A program made the position numbers and the translations under genes. The notes below the pieces were generated by a model that saw only the letters and a list, made by a program, of their open reading frames with translations, had not been told where the DNA came from and did no database searches. From Rheinheimera salexigens (GTDB lineage Bacteria; Pseudomonadota; Gammaproteobacteria; Enterobacterales; Alteromonadaceae), in assembly GCF_001752395.1 (NCBI RefSeq), contig NZ_MKEK01000001.1, positions 981,044 to 1,045,043 on the forward strand: a stretch of 64,000 nt of DNA, read 5' to 3'. Within the stretch, counting starts at the first letter, position 1. Every line of letters starts with the position of its first letter. Shown here piece by piece: positions 32,430 to 41,970 of this stretch.

Positions 32430-33020
32430 TTAGAAGCTCACTTTGGGTGCAGCTTGAATTTGAGCGGTATCAGCAAACTCAAGTAACTTAGCATCGCTAG
32501 CATGGCCAAAGCTGGGAGCAAGAACCACAGCAGGGAAACTTTGTTTGTAACTATTGTACTCTGTTACGCCATCGTTAAAGGCTTGGCGGGCAAAGGCAAC
32601 ACGGTTTTCAGTACTGGTTAGCTCTTCAGAAAGCTGCATCATGTTTTGATTAGCTTTTAAATCAGGATAGGCTTCCATTACCACATTTAACCGACCCATA
32701 GCTTGCTGTAAGGCACCTTCAGCACCCGCTAGTTCAGTCATAGCTCCGGCGTCACCAGGATTGTTGGCTGCCACTTTAAGACCTGCCATAGCGGCATTTC
32801 TAGCTTGAATGACGGCTTCAAGCGTGTCACGTTCATGCGACATATATGCTTTAGCGGTTTCAACTAAGTTGGGGATTAAGTCATAGCGGCGTTTAAGTTG
32901 AACTTCAATTTGAGCAAAAGCATTTTGAAAGCGGTTTTTTAATTTTACTAAGTTATTAAAAATACTAATAACCCAGAACACAATTGCCAGCAACAGACCC
33001 AGAATAATTAAACTTGTCAT
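32430..33020 (-). CDS. lemA: LemA family protein
   Basis: A 196-residue membrane-anchored protein: one N-terminal span (LIILGLLLAIVFWVISIFNN) followed by a helical LemA domain with LKNRFQNAFAQIEVQLKRR, YDLIPNLVETAKAYM and AIVFARQAFNDGVTEYNSY-like motifs. Function is not established; it often accompanies an M48 protease, as here (gap eight bases). The two are probably one operon starting from the region divergent to glpE. Confidence 0.92.
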   Translation of the reverse strand: MTSLIILGLLLAIVFWVISIFNNLVKLKNRFQNAFAQIEVQLKRRYDLIPNLVETAKAYMSHERDTLEAVIQARNAAMAGLKVAANNPGDAGAMTELAGAEGALQQAMGRLNVVMEAYPDLKANQNMMQLSEELTSTENRVAFARQAFNDGVTEYNSYKQSFPAVVLAPSFGHASDAKLLEFADTAQIQAAPKVSF

Positions 33021-33216
33021 TGTTAAACCTGTTATCTATTTATAATAAGTATATTGTTAACGAAAGTTTAAACTTATGTCTAGTCATTATTGTGTAACAG
33101 GCCGTAAATTACGCTAATTTTGCTGTAAAGCGAAACTCGACAGGCTAATTATTTTTTTGCTAGGTTAATTTAGTTGGCTTTAGGTTAATATAGCCAGTGT
33201 AAATAGAGGAGAAAGC

Positions 33217-33564
33217 ATGAGCGAGTTTAAACATATTTCAGTGCAACAAACTGCCGAATTAATCGAAAAAGATAATGTGGTTATCGCGGATATCCGTGAT
33301 GAACAAAGCTTTGCCGCCGGTCATATTACTAATTCAAAGCATTTAACCAATGGCACTTTACATAGTTTTTTACAGCAATTTGAATTTGACCAACCGGTAG
33401 TTGTGGTTTGTTATCATGGCAATTCAAGTCAAGGCGCAGCCCAGTATTTAGTTAACCAAGGCTTCGAGCAGGTATATAGCTTAGACGGTGGCTTTGAAAG
33501 CTGGCGCAAGCAACAACCTTTCAGTACTGATACTGCAACAAACAGCACAGCTAAAAATGACTGA
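33217..33564 (+). CDS. glpE: Thiosulfate sulfurtransferase GlpE
   Basis: A single-domain rhodanese of 115 residues. The active-site loop is CYHGNSS, preceded by QPVVVV and followed by GFEQVYSLDGGFESWR. It moves sulfane sulfur from thiosulfate to thiol acceptors in the cytosol. A strong ribosome binding site (AGAGGAGA) precedes ATG 33217. Its stop overlaps the glpG start by eight bases (ATGACTGA), so the two are translationally coupled as in E. coli. Confidence 0.93.
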   Translation: MSEFKHISVQQTAELIEKDNVVIADIRDEQSFAAGHITNSKHLTNGTLHSFLQQFEFDQPVVVVCYHGNSSQGAAQYLVNQGFEQVYSLDGGFESWRKQQPFSTDTATNSTAKND

Positions 33565-34387
33565 GTCTTATTTAGAAGTCTTTGCGGTTTTAAACTCGGC
33601 AAAAGCGGCACAGTTATTTGCTGATTATTGCCAAGCTCAAGGCATAGCCGTGCATCTTGAGATTAAATCGACCGATGTTGCGGAATTATATTGTGCAGCC
33701 GATCAATTAGCCCAAGCAGAAGCCGAATTAGCCCAGTTTATGCAACAGCCACAACATAAGCGTTATCAGCAAGCCGCTTGGCAATTGAGCAAACCTAGTG
33801 CTAGCCAGACGACTGTATTGCCGAGCATTAATTGGCAACGTAGCTTGCTGTTAGCGCCATTAACAACAGCGATGTTAGTGCTATGTTTACTGGTGTACGC
33901 ATGGATGTATTTTGACTGGCCCAGTGCAGCAAAGTGGTTGCAGTTATCTGAACCTGCCCAGTTATGGCGCTGGTTTACGCCGATGTTATTACACTTCTCA
34001 CTTACCCATTTAGTGTTTAATTTAGCTTGGTGGTGGTTGCTTGGTCGGCAATTTGAGCGGGTGTTAGGCTTTGCTCTATTGGCTAATTTTACCTTGTCGG
34101 TGGCGTTGATATCTAATGCAGCACAATACTTTATGACTGGGCCTAATTTTGGCGGTTTATCAGGCGTAGTGTATGGTTTATTTGGTTATTGTTGGTTAGC
34201 AGGACTGATTAATCCGCGCCAGCGCATGTTTATCAGTTCAGGTATGGCTGGCTTTTTAGTGTTATGGCTAGTATTAGGCTTTTTTGATTTGCTTTGGGTC
34301 AACATGGCCAATTGGGCGCATTTAGCTGGTTTAGTTAGCGGTATGGCATGGGCTTTAATTTTACGTAAACATCCGGGTCGCCATTAA
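33557..34387 (+). CDS. glpG: Rhomboid intramembrane serine protease
   Basis: 276 residues. A cytosolic N-terminal domain (SYLEVFAVLNSAKAAQLFADYC) is joined to six membrane helices. The catalytic serine is in GGLSGVVYGLFGY, the catalytic histidine in NWAHLAGLVSGM, and the early HLVFNLAWWWLLG helix is also typical. The start ATG 33557 overlaps the glpE stop; longer in-frame starts inside glpE are ignored. E. coli GlpG cleaves orphan membrane proteins; the substrate here is unknown. Confidence 0.94.
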   Translation: MTESYLEVFAVLNSAKAAQLFADYCQAQGIAVHLEIKSTDVAELYCAADQLAQAEAELAQFMQQPQHKRYQQAAWQLSKPSASQTTVLPSINWQRSLLLAPLTTAMLVLCLLVYAWMYFDWPSAAKWLQLSEPAQLWRWFTPMLLHFSLTHLVFNLAWWWLLGRQFERVLGFALLANFTLSVALISNAAQYFMTGPNFGGLSGVVYGLFGYCWLAGLINPRQRMFISSGMAGFLVLWLVLGFFDLLWVNMANWAHLAGLVSGMAWALILRKHPGRH

Positions 34388-34443
34388 CCGCCAACAGTAA
34401 GCCTTGTGATAAGTAACCTTTGTCATGAGTCACGGCATGGGTA

Positions 34444-34848
34444 TTACTGATACAGATATTTAGTAAATAAAATATCTCGGATCATGGTATTACCCGTTTC
34501 GTCTTGCATTTTTTGCTGCAGCTTTTGCAAAATATTTAGGCGAATTTCTTCACGACCGAGTAACGATTTTACTTTTTCTTCTGGCTGTTGGCTAATTGTA
34601 CCAATTATAGTGTCTAGGATTAAAGGTTCGTGATGCTCTATGGTGGAGAGGTGGATTTTATTATCTAGCATCAGTTCGACGACGACCCGAATATATCCCA
34701 TGGTGCGGCGATCAGCTGCAATATAATTAGTCACGATATCGGGATCAAAACCGTAATACACGACTTCCGGTTTAGTGACATCGGCAGCTGCTGAAAAAAC
34801 CGAAAAACTGCCAACTAATAATAGATAAGCTAAGAAATATTTACGCAT
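34444..34848 (-). CDS. FliL-like exported protein
   Basis: About 134 residues. A signal peptide or membrane anchor (MRKYFLAYLLLVGSFSVFSAAA) leads into a FliL-like domain (GYIRVVVELMLDN ... LILDTIIGTISQQPEEKVKS ... IRLNILQKLQQKM). No flagellar genes are nearby. A FliL-like gene next to ubiC-ubiA is also seen in Vibrio and Shewanella, so this is the non-flagellar paralogue. The start at 34848 is chosen because the signal peptide begins there; an in-frame ATG at 34896 would add 16 polar residues. Divergent from ubiC. Confidence 0.8.
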   Translation of the reverse strand: MRKYFLAYLLLVGSFSVFSAAADVTKPEVVYYGFDPDIVTNYIAADRRTMGYIRVVVELMLDNKIHLSTIEHHEPLILDTIIGTISQQPEEKVKSLLGREEIRLNILQKLQQKMQDETGNTMIRDILFTKYLYQ

Positions 34849-35067
34849 AAGGCTCACTTTAGGGGATGTAGGTTTACTAATACTTGCTAGTACCATAACG
34901 ATTATTGGCTATTTTACCAGCTTAGTGCTTAATTGCTAACTGCTAATACTGATTATTAATTGGGCCATGGTTTAGGTAGGTCAAATGTTTAACCGTTATC
35001 AATGCTGAAAAGCTAGCATTAAGTTGTTATTATGCCGCTAGCATTTACTTTAAGACGATGATTATTT

Positions 35068-35622
35068 GTGACAACGCCTGTTATTTCCTTGCAAGCTGAT
35101 TGGTCAGTTGCAGACCAAATGATATTGCCGCCGAGCATTGCGCCTTGGCTACTCGAAGTAGCGTCATTGACGGCTCGATTAAAGCGACACTGCCAGCAAT
35201 TTCACCTGCAGGTTGTGCATGAAAGTATGCAACCGCTACCGTCTTTTTTACAACCGCTATTCCCTGCAAGCGCCCCAGCATTATTGCGCGAAGTTATTTT
35301 ATACTGCGATGATAAACCCTGTGTTTATGCGCAAAGCTGGTTGCCCAAAACAACCTTAGATATCTTGCAGCCATTAGCCAATATGGGCCAGCGGCCATTA
35401 GGTGATTATATATTTCGCCAAGCAAACTTAGTTCGGGGTGAGATTGAAGCCTGTAAAGTAGATATTAGTCTGCCACAAGTTGCTGCAGGTCAATTGCAAC
35501 AGTGCTGGGCCAGACGGTCAATATTTCAGTTGCAACAACAGCCTTTTTTAGTGGCAGAAGTGTTTTTACCCGCAATACAGCAATTATCGGCAACAGCAAA
35601 TCATGTAACGAGAGCGCAATAA
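35068..35622 (+). CDS. ubiC: Chorismate pyruvate-lyase
   Basis: First committed step of ubiquinone synthesis: chorismate to 4-hydroxybenzoate plus pyruvate. 184 residues. The family features are the WLLEVASLTARLKRHC start, REVILYCDDKPCVYAQSWLP and LGDYIFRQANLVRGEIE; the Arg of REV and the final Glu are active-site positions. Translation starts at GTG 35068. The stop codon shares bases with the ubiA start (TAATG). Confidence 0.92.
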   Translation: MTTPVISLQADWSVADQMILPPSIAPWLLEVASLTARLKRHCQQFHLQVVHESMQPLPSFLQPLFPASAPALLREVILYCDDKPCVYAQSWLPKTTLDILQPLANMGQRPLGDYIFRQANLVRGEIEACKVDISLPQVAAGQLQQCWARRSIFQLQQQPFLVAEVFLPAIQQLSATANHVTRAQ

Positions 35623-36509
35623 TGCAGTGGCAATTAACCCGCAAACATTGGCCTGATTATCTGCAATTAATGCGCTTAGAAAAGCCAATCGGCACTTATT
35701 TGTTGTTATGGCCTACTTGGTGGGCTTTATGGATTGCGGCCGAAGGTGTACCACCAATAGGTTTGTTAGTGGTGTTTACGTTAGGTGTAATCTTAATGCG
35801 CGCCGCAGGGTGTGTAATTAATGATTTTGCCGATAGAAAAGTGGACGGCGCGGTAGCTAGAACCAAACACCGGCCCTTAGCGACGAAGCGTGTGACTGCA
35901 ACCGAAGCCATTCAACTATTTTTGCTGCTGATATTAGCCAGTGCGGCTTTATTATTATTTTTAAATTGGCAAACGGTATTACTGTCGGTAGTGGCATTAG
36001 GCTTGGCCGTGGCTTATCCTTTTATGAAGCGTTACACCCATTTACCGCAAGTGGTATTAGGTGCCGCTTTTAGCTGGGGTATGCCAATGGCGTTTATGGC
36101 AATTCAGTTACAACTACCGTTAATAGTCTGGTTATTGTATGCGGCAAATTTACTTTGGACCGTGGCTTACGACACGTATTACGCTATGGTTGATAAACCG
36201 GATGACTTAAAAACGGGTATAAAATCGACGGCAATTTTATTTGGTCGACAGGTACTGTTAATTATCGGTTTGCTGCAAGCTGCTAGTATAATCTTACTAT
36301 TGGTCGTAGGTTATTTAGCCCAGTTACATTGGTTGTACTATGTTAGCTTACTGGCTGCTACGGCGTGTTTTGTGTATCAGCAAAATTTGGCTCGAAAAAG
36401 CCTTGCCAATAAAAGCTTAGCCGGTTGTTTTAGTGCCTTTTTGCATAATCATTATGTTGGCATGTTAATCTTTATCGGTATTGCATTAAGCTATTGGTTA
36501 CAAGGATAA
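35622..36509 (+). CDS. ubiA: 4-hydroxybenzoate octaprenyltransferase
   Basis: A 295-residue integral membrane prenyltransferase that attaches the isoprenoid tail to 4-hydroxybenzoate. The two Asp-rich Mg-diphosphate motifs are NDFADRKVDGAVARTKHRP and YDTYYAMVDKPDDLKTG. About eight membrane helices. It starts at ATG 35622 within the ubiC stop codon, so ubiC-ubiA are coupled. The gene for the DUF192 protein follows after three bases. Confidence 0.96.
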   Translation: MQWQLTRKHWPDYLQLMRLEKPIGTYLLLWPTWWALWIAAEGVPPIGLLVVFTLGVILMRAAGCVINDFADRKVDGAVARTKHRPLATKRVTATEAIQLFLLLILASAALLLFLNWQTVLLSVVALGLAVAYPFMKRYTHLPQVVLGAAFSWGMPMAFMAIQLQLPLIVWLLYAANLLWTVAYDTYYAMVDKPDDLKTGIKSTAILFGRQVLLIIGLLQAASIILLLVVGYLAQLHWLYYVSLLAATACFVYQQNLARKSLANKSLAGCFSAFLHNHYVGMLIFIGIALSYWLQG

Positions 36510-36512
36510 AAT

Positions 36513-36983
36513 ATGTATAAACCTACCTTATTTAAGCAATTAGGATTTAAGCAATTAGGTTGTAGTGTATTATTGCTTCTGGCTACCGCGGCATGTGCTA
36601 ATCCGCCAACAGAGCAACAGGCCAGAGCCTTGTTTTCGTTACAGACCCTGAATATTGGCGGCATTACTACCGTGGTACAAGTGGCTGATACGGCAGAAAA
36701 ACGCGCCCAAGGCTTAATGTTTCAGCAAACGGCTAAGCCGGGCATGTTATTACTTTATCAACAACCTGCTGCTATTAGCTTATGGATGCGTAATACCACT
36801 ATGCCATTAGATGTGGCTTTTATTGGCCCAGATTGGACTATTATGCATATTGAGCCATTACAGCCATTAGACGAAACCACTGTTGCTGCTAATAGTGAAG
36901 TTATTGCTGCGTTGGAAATGCCGCAAGGTTGGTTTGCGGCTAAGCAAATTCAACCTGGCGCCACTGTTAAGTTAATTGAGTAA
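36513..36983 (+). CDS. DUF192 family exported protein
   Basis: 156 residues. An N-terminal signal (VLLLLATAACANPP, possibly a lipobox TAAC) is followed by a DUF192 domain: VVQVADTAEKRAQGLMFQ, GMLLLYQQPAAISLWMRNTTMPLDVAFIG and IEPLQPLDE. The function of the family is unknown. The N-terminus contains a perfect tandem duplication of TTTAAGCAATTAGG(A/T), giving FKQLG twice. The gene follows ubiA by three bases and probably shares its transcript. Confidence 0.85.
   Translation: MYKPTLFKQLGFKQLGCSVLLLLATAACANPPTEQQARALFSLQTLNIGGITTVVQVADTAEKRAQGLMFQQTAKPGMLLLYQQPAAISLWMRNTTMPLDVAFIGPDWTIMHIEPLQPLDETTVAANSEVIAALEMPQGWFAAKQIQPGATVKLIE
36527..36556 (+). repeat. 15-bp tandem duplication in the DUF192 signal region
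   Basis: Two adjacent copies of TTTAAGCAATTAGG(A/T) encode Phe-Lys-Gln-Leu-Gly twice just before the hydrophobic core of the signal peptide. In frame and probably tolerated. Confidence 0.7.
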
Positions 36984-36998
36984 GCTACTAGATTAAAT

Positions 36999-37044
36999 TG
37001 CTCGATAAAGCGCTTAGTTTTTCAATGTATCGCTTTATCGAGCA
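36999..37044. terminator. Long stem-loop between DUF192 gene and cusA
   Basis: A perfect 14-bp stem (TGCTCGATAAAGCG and complement) with an 18-base loop sits between two converging genes. There is no T run on the plus strand and only a weak one on the minus strand, so it may act through RNA stability or as a protein site as well. Confidence 0.5.
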
Positions 37045-37077
37045 TGACGTTGTGTCACTATTCAGCTTTTCCGGGCT

Positions 37078-40000
37078 CTAGTTTGTCTTATATTCTCTAC
37101 GGTGGAGTAAAAAATACAGTACTGGTAGCAGTAACATAGAGATTAATGGCGCCGCTATCATGCCGCCTAACATAGGCGCAGCAATGCGCTGCATCACTTC
37201 ATTACCCGCACCCGAGCCCAACATAATGGGCAACAAGCTGACAATAATCGTTAATACAGTCATCGCTTTAGGCCGTACTCTTTGTACTGCGCCTTGCATA
37301 ATGGCTTGCCATAATTGCTGCTCGTTAGTCGGTTTAAGCTCTGTTATAGCCCGCTTTAAATACAGCAACATAACAACAGCAAACTCAGCAGCAACACCAC
37401 TTAGCGCAATTAAGCCTACCGCTACAGCAACCGATAATTGATAGTCTAATAAGTACAATAACCATAAGCTGCCGCTTAAAGCGAAAGGTAAACTGAATAA
37501 TACTAATATGACATCACTTAGATTACGAAAGGTCAGGTACAACAACATCATAATAATCAGCAAGGTTAATGGTACTAGTTGTTGCAAGCGTTGTTGTACT
37601 CGCTGCATATATTCGTATTGACCACCAATACTGACGCTGATTTGGGCCGGAAAAGTACTGTTGTCGATAAGCTGCTCTAACTGCGCTAAATACTCACCGA
37701 TAGTGGTTTCTTTAGTTAAATCGATATAGATCCAATTGGTTAAGCGGGCATTTTCGGCGGTAATCATCACCGGACCATTAATTAATTCAACCTTAGCCAC
37801 TTGCTCTAATAATACATAAGCACCATCTTTACTTTGTAACGGCAACTTACGTATTTGTTCTGGGTCGCTGCGCTGGCTTCTGGGGAAGCGCAAACTAATA
37901 TCATAACTTTCGCGGCCTTGAATACTGGTCGCTATAGGTGCGCCACCAATGGCAAAGCGGACATAGTCTTGCAGTTCAGTTAAGGTAATACCATAACGTC
38001 CCAGCTGGCTTATATTCGGTTCTATATTTAAATATAAGCCACGTTGTGCTCGCTCGGCATACACGGAGCGACTACCGCTTAAGCCTTTTATTTTATGCTC
38101 TAATTGGGTCGCGACATCTTGAATGCTGGTTAAGTCTGGCCCTGTTACTCTAACGCCAATTGGCGTGCGAATGCCGGTCGATAACATATCGATACGAGTT
38201 TTAATCGGCGGTAACCAAGCGTTGGTTAGACCGGGTACCTGCACAGCAGCGTCGAGCTGGGCAATAATATCATCTATGGTTATGCCTTCTCGCCACTCTG
38301 ATTGCGGCTTTAAGCGAATACTGGTTTCAAACATGGTTAATGGGGCAGGGTCGGTCGCGGTATTGGCACGGCCACTTTTACCTAGCACCACAGCGACCTC
38401 GGGTACGGTTTTAATTAAGCGATCGGTTTGTTGTAGTAATTTTGCCGCTGTTGCTGGGCTAAGGCCGGGCAGAGTGGTGGGCATATACAGTAAATCACCT
38501 TCGGCAAAGCTAGGCATAAATTCACTGGATAAGTTTTGCCACGGCACTAAGCTGCTGCCAAAAGCAATAATAGACACTAACACTAATGTTTTGGGGAAAC
38601 GTAAACATAACTTCAACACTGGGCGGTATAAGGCAATAAGCCCGCGATTAATTGGATTTTGTTGCTCGGTGGGTATTTTGCCGCGTAATAAATACAGCAT
38701 CAGTACAGGGATCAGCGTAATAGCTAAGATAGCCGCTGCCGCCATAGAGAAAGTTTTGGTAAACGCTAAAGGTGCAAATAAACGGCCTTCTTGAGCTTCT
38801 AAAAAGAACACGGGCATAAAGCTTACGGTGATAACCAGTAACGAGAAAAACAAGGCTGGGCCAACATCAGTACAGGCCGAGGTAATAACTTGCCGATACA
38901 CGTTAGGGGGTAGGGCAGTATTAGCTGCTTGTTTTGCTTTAGCATGCTCTAGCTCTTTATGGGCATGCTCTACCATAACAATAGCTGCATCCACCAAGGC
39001 GCCGATAGCGATAGCAATGCCGCCTAAGCTCATCACGTTAGCATTTATATTGAGCAGGTTCATTAACAATACACTGCTTAATAGCGCTAAGGGTAAGCTA
39101 ATCACTGCGACTAAGGCTGAGCGAAAGTGCAATAAAAACACCACACAAATAATGGCAACCACAGCCATTTCTTCTAGCAGTTTCTCACTAAGATTACTTA
39201 CAGTAGCCTTAATCAGTTCAGAGCGGTCATAAACGGTAACGACCTCAACCCCACTAGGTAAGCCAGTTTTTAATTGTTGTAACTTTTGTTTTACGGCATC
39301 TATTGTTTGCAGGGCATTTTCGCCATGTCGCATAACAATAATGCCTGCGACGACTTCCCCTTCACCATTTAATTCTGCAATACCGCGCCGAGCTGCAGGC
39401 ACTTCTTGCACCGTACCAATATCAGCTAAGGTTAGCGCGTAATCAGCATGATTACGCTTACCTACTGGTATTTGCGCTAAATCGTTACTTGATTGAATAT
39501 AGCCATTGCTTTGCACTAACAACTCGGTTTCTGCAACTTCAATAATGCCGCCGCCGACTTGCTGGTTATGGTTTTTAATGGCATTAATTACATCAGCAAG
39601 GGTGAGTTGATAAGCCCGCATTAAACGAGGCTGTAATTCTAATTGGTAGGTTTTATCCATCCCGCCAATACTGGCTACTTCAGATACGCCATCGACACTT
39701 TGTAGCTCAGGGCTTAAATAAAATTTTTGTAAGCTGGTCAGTTGCTCTAAGGAATGTTGGCCGCTGCGATCCACTAACGCATATTGAAATACCCAGCCAA
39801 CTCCGCTGGCATCGGGGCCTAATGTCGCAGTGGCACCTTGAGGTAGCGTAACTGTTTGTAAGTATTCTAATACCCGAGAGCGCGCCCAATACGGATCGGT
39901 GCCATCGGCAAAAATAACATACAGATAACTGTCGCCGGCCATAGAGAAACTGCGCACGGCTTTGGCTTTAGGCACAGCTAATAACGCTGTTGATAGCGGG

Positions 40001-40200
40001 TAGCTAACTTGTTGCTCTATTAACTCGGGTGTTTGCCCAGGATAACTGGTTTTGATAATAACTTGGACATCAGATAAATCCGGCAAGGCATCCAGTTTTA
40101 TTTGTTGGCCTGCCTGCCAGCCAAATAGCACTAAGGCCAAACTACAGAGTAAAATTAAGATTGGATTATTTAGCGACCAGCGAATAATAAACTTAATCAT
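37078..40200 (-). CDS. cusA: Cu(I)/Ag(I) RND efflux pump CusA
   Basis: A 1040-residue heavy-metal RND transporter of the inner membrane that exports Cu(I) and Ag(I) with CusB and an outer-membrane channel. The methionine relay of CusA is conserved in YMPTTLPG, PLTMFETS and RIDMLSTGI. The proton-relay Asp lies in ALVDAAIVMVEH. Duplicated six-helix halves and DALPDLSDVQVII at the N-terminus fit the family. The start overlaps the end of cusB by eight bases. No CusC-type outer-membrane channel gene is in the window. Confidence 0.94.
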   Translation of the reverse strand: MIKFIIRWSLNNPILILLCSLALVLFGWQAGQQIKLDALPDLSDVQVIIKTSYPGQTPELIEQQVSYPLSTALLAVPKAKAVRSFSMAGDSYLYVIFADGTDPYWARSRVLEYLQTVTLPQGATATLGPDASGVGWVFQYALVDRSGQHSLEQLTSLQKFYLSPELQSVDGVSEVASIGGMDKTYQLELQPRLMRAYQLTLADVINAIKNHNQQVGGGIIEVAETELLVQSNGYIQSSNDLAQIPVGKRNHADYALTLADIGTVQEVPAARRGIAELNGEGEVVAGIIVMRHGENALQTIDAVKQKLQQLKTGLPSGVEVVTVYDRSELIKATVSNLSEKLLEEMAVVAIICVVFLLHFRSALVAVISLPLALLSSVLLMNLLNINANVMSLGGIAIAIGALVDAAIVMVEHAHKELEHAKAKQAANTALPPNVYRQVITSACTDVGPALFFSLLVITVSFMPVFFLEAQEGRLFAPLAFTKTFSMAAAAILAITLIPVLMLYLLRGKIPTEQQNPINRGLIALYRPVLKLCLRFPKTLVLVSIIAFGSSLVPWQNLSSEFMPSFAEGDLLYMPTTLPGLSPATAAKLLQQTDRLIKTVPEVAVVLGKSGRANTATDPAPLTMFETSIRLKPQSEWREGITIDDIIAQLDAAVQVPGLTNAWLPPIKTRIDMLSTGIRTPIGVRVTGPDLTSIQDVATQLEHKIKGLSGSRSVYAERAQRGLYLNIEPNISQLGRYGITLTELQDYVRFAIGGAPIATSIQGRESYDISLRFPRSQRSDPEQIRKLPLQSKDGAYVLLEQVAKVELINGPVMITAENARLTNWIYIDLTKETTIGEYLAQLEQLIDNSTFPAQISVSIGGQYEYMQRVQQRLQQLVPLTLLIIMMLLYLTFRNLSDVILVLFSLPFALSGSLWLLYLLDYQLSVAVAVGLIALSGVAAEFAVVMLLYLKRAITELKPTNEQQLWQAIMQGAVQRVRPKAMTVLTIIVSLLPIMLGSGAGNEVMQRIAAPMLGGMIAAPLISMLLLPVLYFLLHRREYKTN

Positions 40201-41437
40201 GCTGATGTTGCTCCGTTGTGGCCGGTGTAGAAACTGGTAGCTGGCTTAAACTGGCTTCGGCATCTAATAAAAACTGACCAGAAGTAACCACCGTTTCACC
40301 AGCCGCTAAACCGCTACGTATTTCCACGAACTGTTGTGCACTGTGGCCGACTTCGACTGGGCGAATGCTAAATTGCTGCTCGGATTGAACAATAACGCGG
40401 CTGCCAGTTGCTGATAGCATCACGGCTTGCTTTGGAACCGTTAACACATCGCGTAAGGCACCACCATATAGCCGCACGGGCAAAACCATATTCGGTTGCA
40501 GTTGTAATTGTTTATTATCTATTGGCAGCCGCACCTGGCTGGTGCGACTTATGGCATTTATTTCAGGGTATATAAACGCTACCGAGGTTTCGATACCGCT
40601 ACGCTGCTGGGAAGGGATATCAAACTCGGCTGCCATACCTAAGCGAAGCCAATTTTGTTGGCTTTCAGCTACGTCGGCAACTAACCATACTTGTTGGATA
40701 TTAGTGATTTCCATTAAAGTATCACTAGGATTAATAAACATACCATCACGTACATTTAATTTGGTTACTACCCCATCTTGGTGAGCATAAACGGTTATTT
40801 GATATAAACTTTTTCGGGTTTGCTTTAGCTCGGTAATTTGTTGCTCGGTTAAGCCTAATAAGCGTAACCGGGTTTCTGCGCGTTGTAATAAGCTGGTGCC
40901 ACTACTATTGCCGCGCTCAATAACCGACAAAGCCTGTAAGAAATCGTCTTGAGCGACTAATAAGTCGGGGGCGTAATAACTAAATAGCTTATCACCCGCT
41001 TTAACGCGTTGGCCTAAACTGCGCACATATAATTGTTCAATCCAGCCTTCAGCGCGGATATGACTATGGTGAATAGCATCTTCAGCGTATTGCACTTGGC
41101 CAAAGGTCTCAATAAAGCGCCATAAGGTACGTTTTGTAGCTGGTTCAGTGCGAATACCCAGTGCTTGCTGCATTTGGCCTGAAACATTTACACTTGGGCC
41201 ACTGCTAGCGCCGTTATTGTTAGCAATGGCTTTTTCCACTAGATTCATGCCGCAAATGGGGCAGGTTCCCGCTTCATGCTGCTGGATATGCGGATGCATG
41301 GGACAGGCAAATATAGTGGCCGCCGGTTGTTGTAAGGTGGCAGGGTTGAGAACCGACGGCTTAACGCCAGTTTGCTGGGCAGATACATGAAATGAAGCTG
41401 CTACTAAAAGAGCAGTAAGTATGATGCTGATACGCAT
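40193..41437 (-). CDS. cusB: Efflux periplasmic adaptor CusB
   Basis: A 414-residue membrane-fusion protein. After a signal peptide (ILTALLVAASFHVSAQ) comes a small heavy-metal-binding domain with CPMHPHI and GTCPICGMNL, then the hairpin, lipoyl (IRAEGWIEQLYV ... GDKLFSYYAPDLL) and beta-barrel domains. The C-terminus ends in a His-rich EQHQHD that may bind metal. The fused CPMHPH domain is typical of CusB-like adaptors outside the enterics. It lies 62 bases downstream of the Cys/His-rich exported protein gene and overlaps cusA. Confidence 0.93.
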   Translation of the reverse strand: MRISIILTALLVAASFHVSAQQTGVKPSVLNPATLQQPAATIFACPMHPHIQQHEAGTCPICGMNLVEKAIANNNGASSGPSVNVSGQMQQALGIRTEPATKRTLWRFIETFGQVQYAEDAIHHSHIRAEGWIEQLYVRSLGQRVKAGDKLFSYYAPDLLVAQDDFLQALSVIERGNSSGTSLLQRAETRLRLLGLTEQQITELKQTRKSLYQITVYAHQDGVVTKLNVRDGMFINPSDTLMEITNIQQVWLVADVAESQQNWLRLGMAAEFDIPSQQRSGIETSVAFIYPEINAISRTSQVRLPIDNKQLQLQPNMVLPVRLYGGALRDVLTVPKQAVMLSATGSRVIVQSEQQFSIRPVEVGHSAQQFVEIRSGLAAGETVVTSGQFLLDAEASLSQLPVSTPATTEQHQHD

Positions 41438-41499
41438 ATAAATGATCCTGATTAATACTGAAAACGGCTAGCAGAACTAGCAAAATGGTTTAGAGTAAA

Positions 41500-41970
41500 T
41501 CAGGCAATTATCGGCGGTGGTGGGTCTTTAAAAAATAACCAATTAGGTAAGGCAACGATATATTCGTTACTGACAGTTGCTGCCGGAATATAATTAAATA
41601 AATTAGTGTTCAGTAACGCACTAGCGACCATACAATGGCTTGCACAACAGCCTTTATCGCAAGGCATTTCCTCACAAGCAGTATCGGCAAGGCAGCAATC
41701 ATGCGTTTCGCTAACAGGTAAACTACTGGTTGATTGCAAAGCGTGTTGCATAGTTGAATGCTCAGCTTGCTGTATAACTTGCTGCATAGTATGGCAAGCT
41801 GTATTCGCCTCAGAGTGCAAACTGTAATGCAACTGAGTTAACTCAGGAGGTAGCTGCTTCTGTTGCTCTGTATGCATGCTAGGTGATGCACTATTAGCAT
41901 AAGCCACCGATCCAGATAAACTGGATAGTGCCAAACAGATTATGACTATATAGCTAAGTAATGTACGCAT
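41500..41970 (-). CDS. Exported Cys/His/Met-rich protein of the cus operon
   Basis: 156 residues with a signal peptide (YIVIICLALSSLSGSVAYA). The mature part is rich in potential copper ligands: MHTEQQ, HYSLHSEANTACHTM, HSTMQH, and a cluster HDCCLADTACEEMPCDKGCCASHCM with eight Cys. It ends NWLFFKDPPPPIIA. No named family is recognised; small proteins of this kind often head RND metal-efflux operons. It is first in the unit with cusB-cusA. A periplasmic metal-binding or sensing role is inference. No ribosome binding site is visible; a palindrome abuts the start codon. Confidence 0.7.
   Translation of the reverse strand: MRTLLSYIVIICLALSSLSGSVAYANSASPSMHTEQQKQLPPELTQLHYSLHSEANTACHTMQQVIQQAEHSTMQHALQSTSSLPVSETHDCCLADTACEEMPCDKGCCASHCMVASALLNTNLFNYIPAATVSNEYIVALPNWLFFKDPPPPIIA

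Noticed and set aside
38123-38794. Long open frame antisense to cusA (about 220 codons)
   Set aside because: It has no ribosome binding site, no recognisable domain and lies fully within a well-supported RND gene; it is a shadow of that gene's codon usage. The same holds for antisense frames in cydA, ftsX and cusB.
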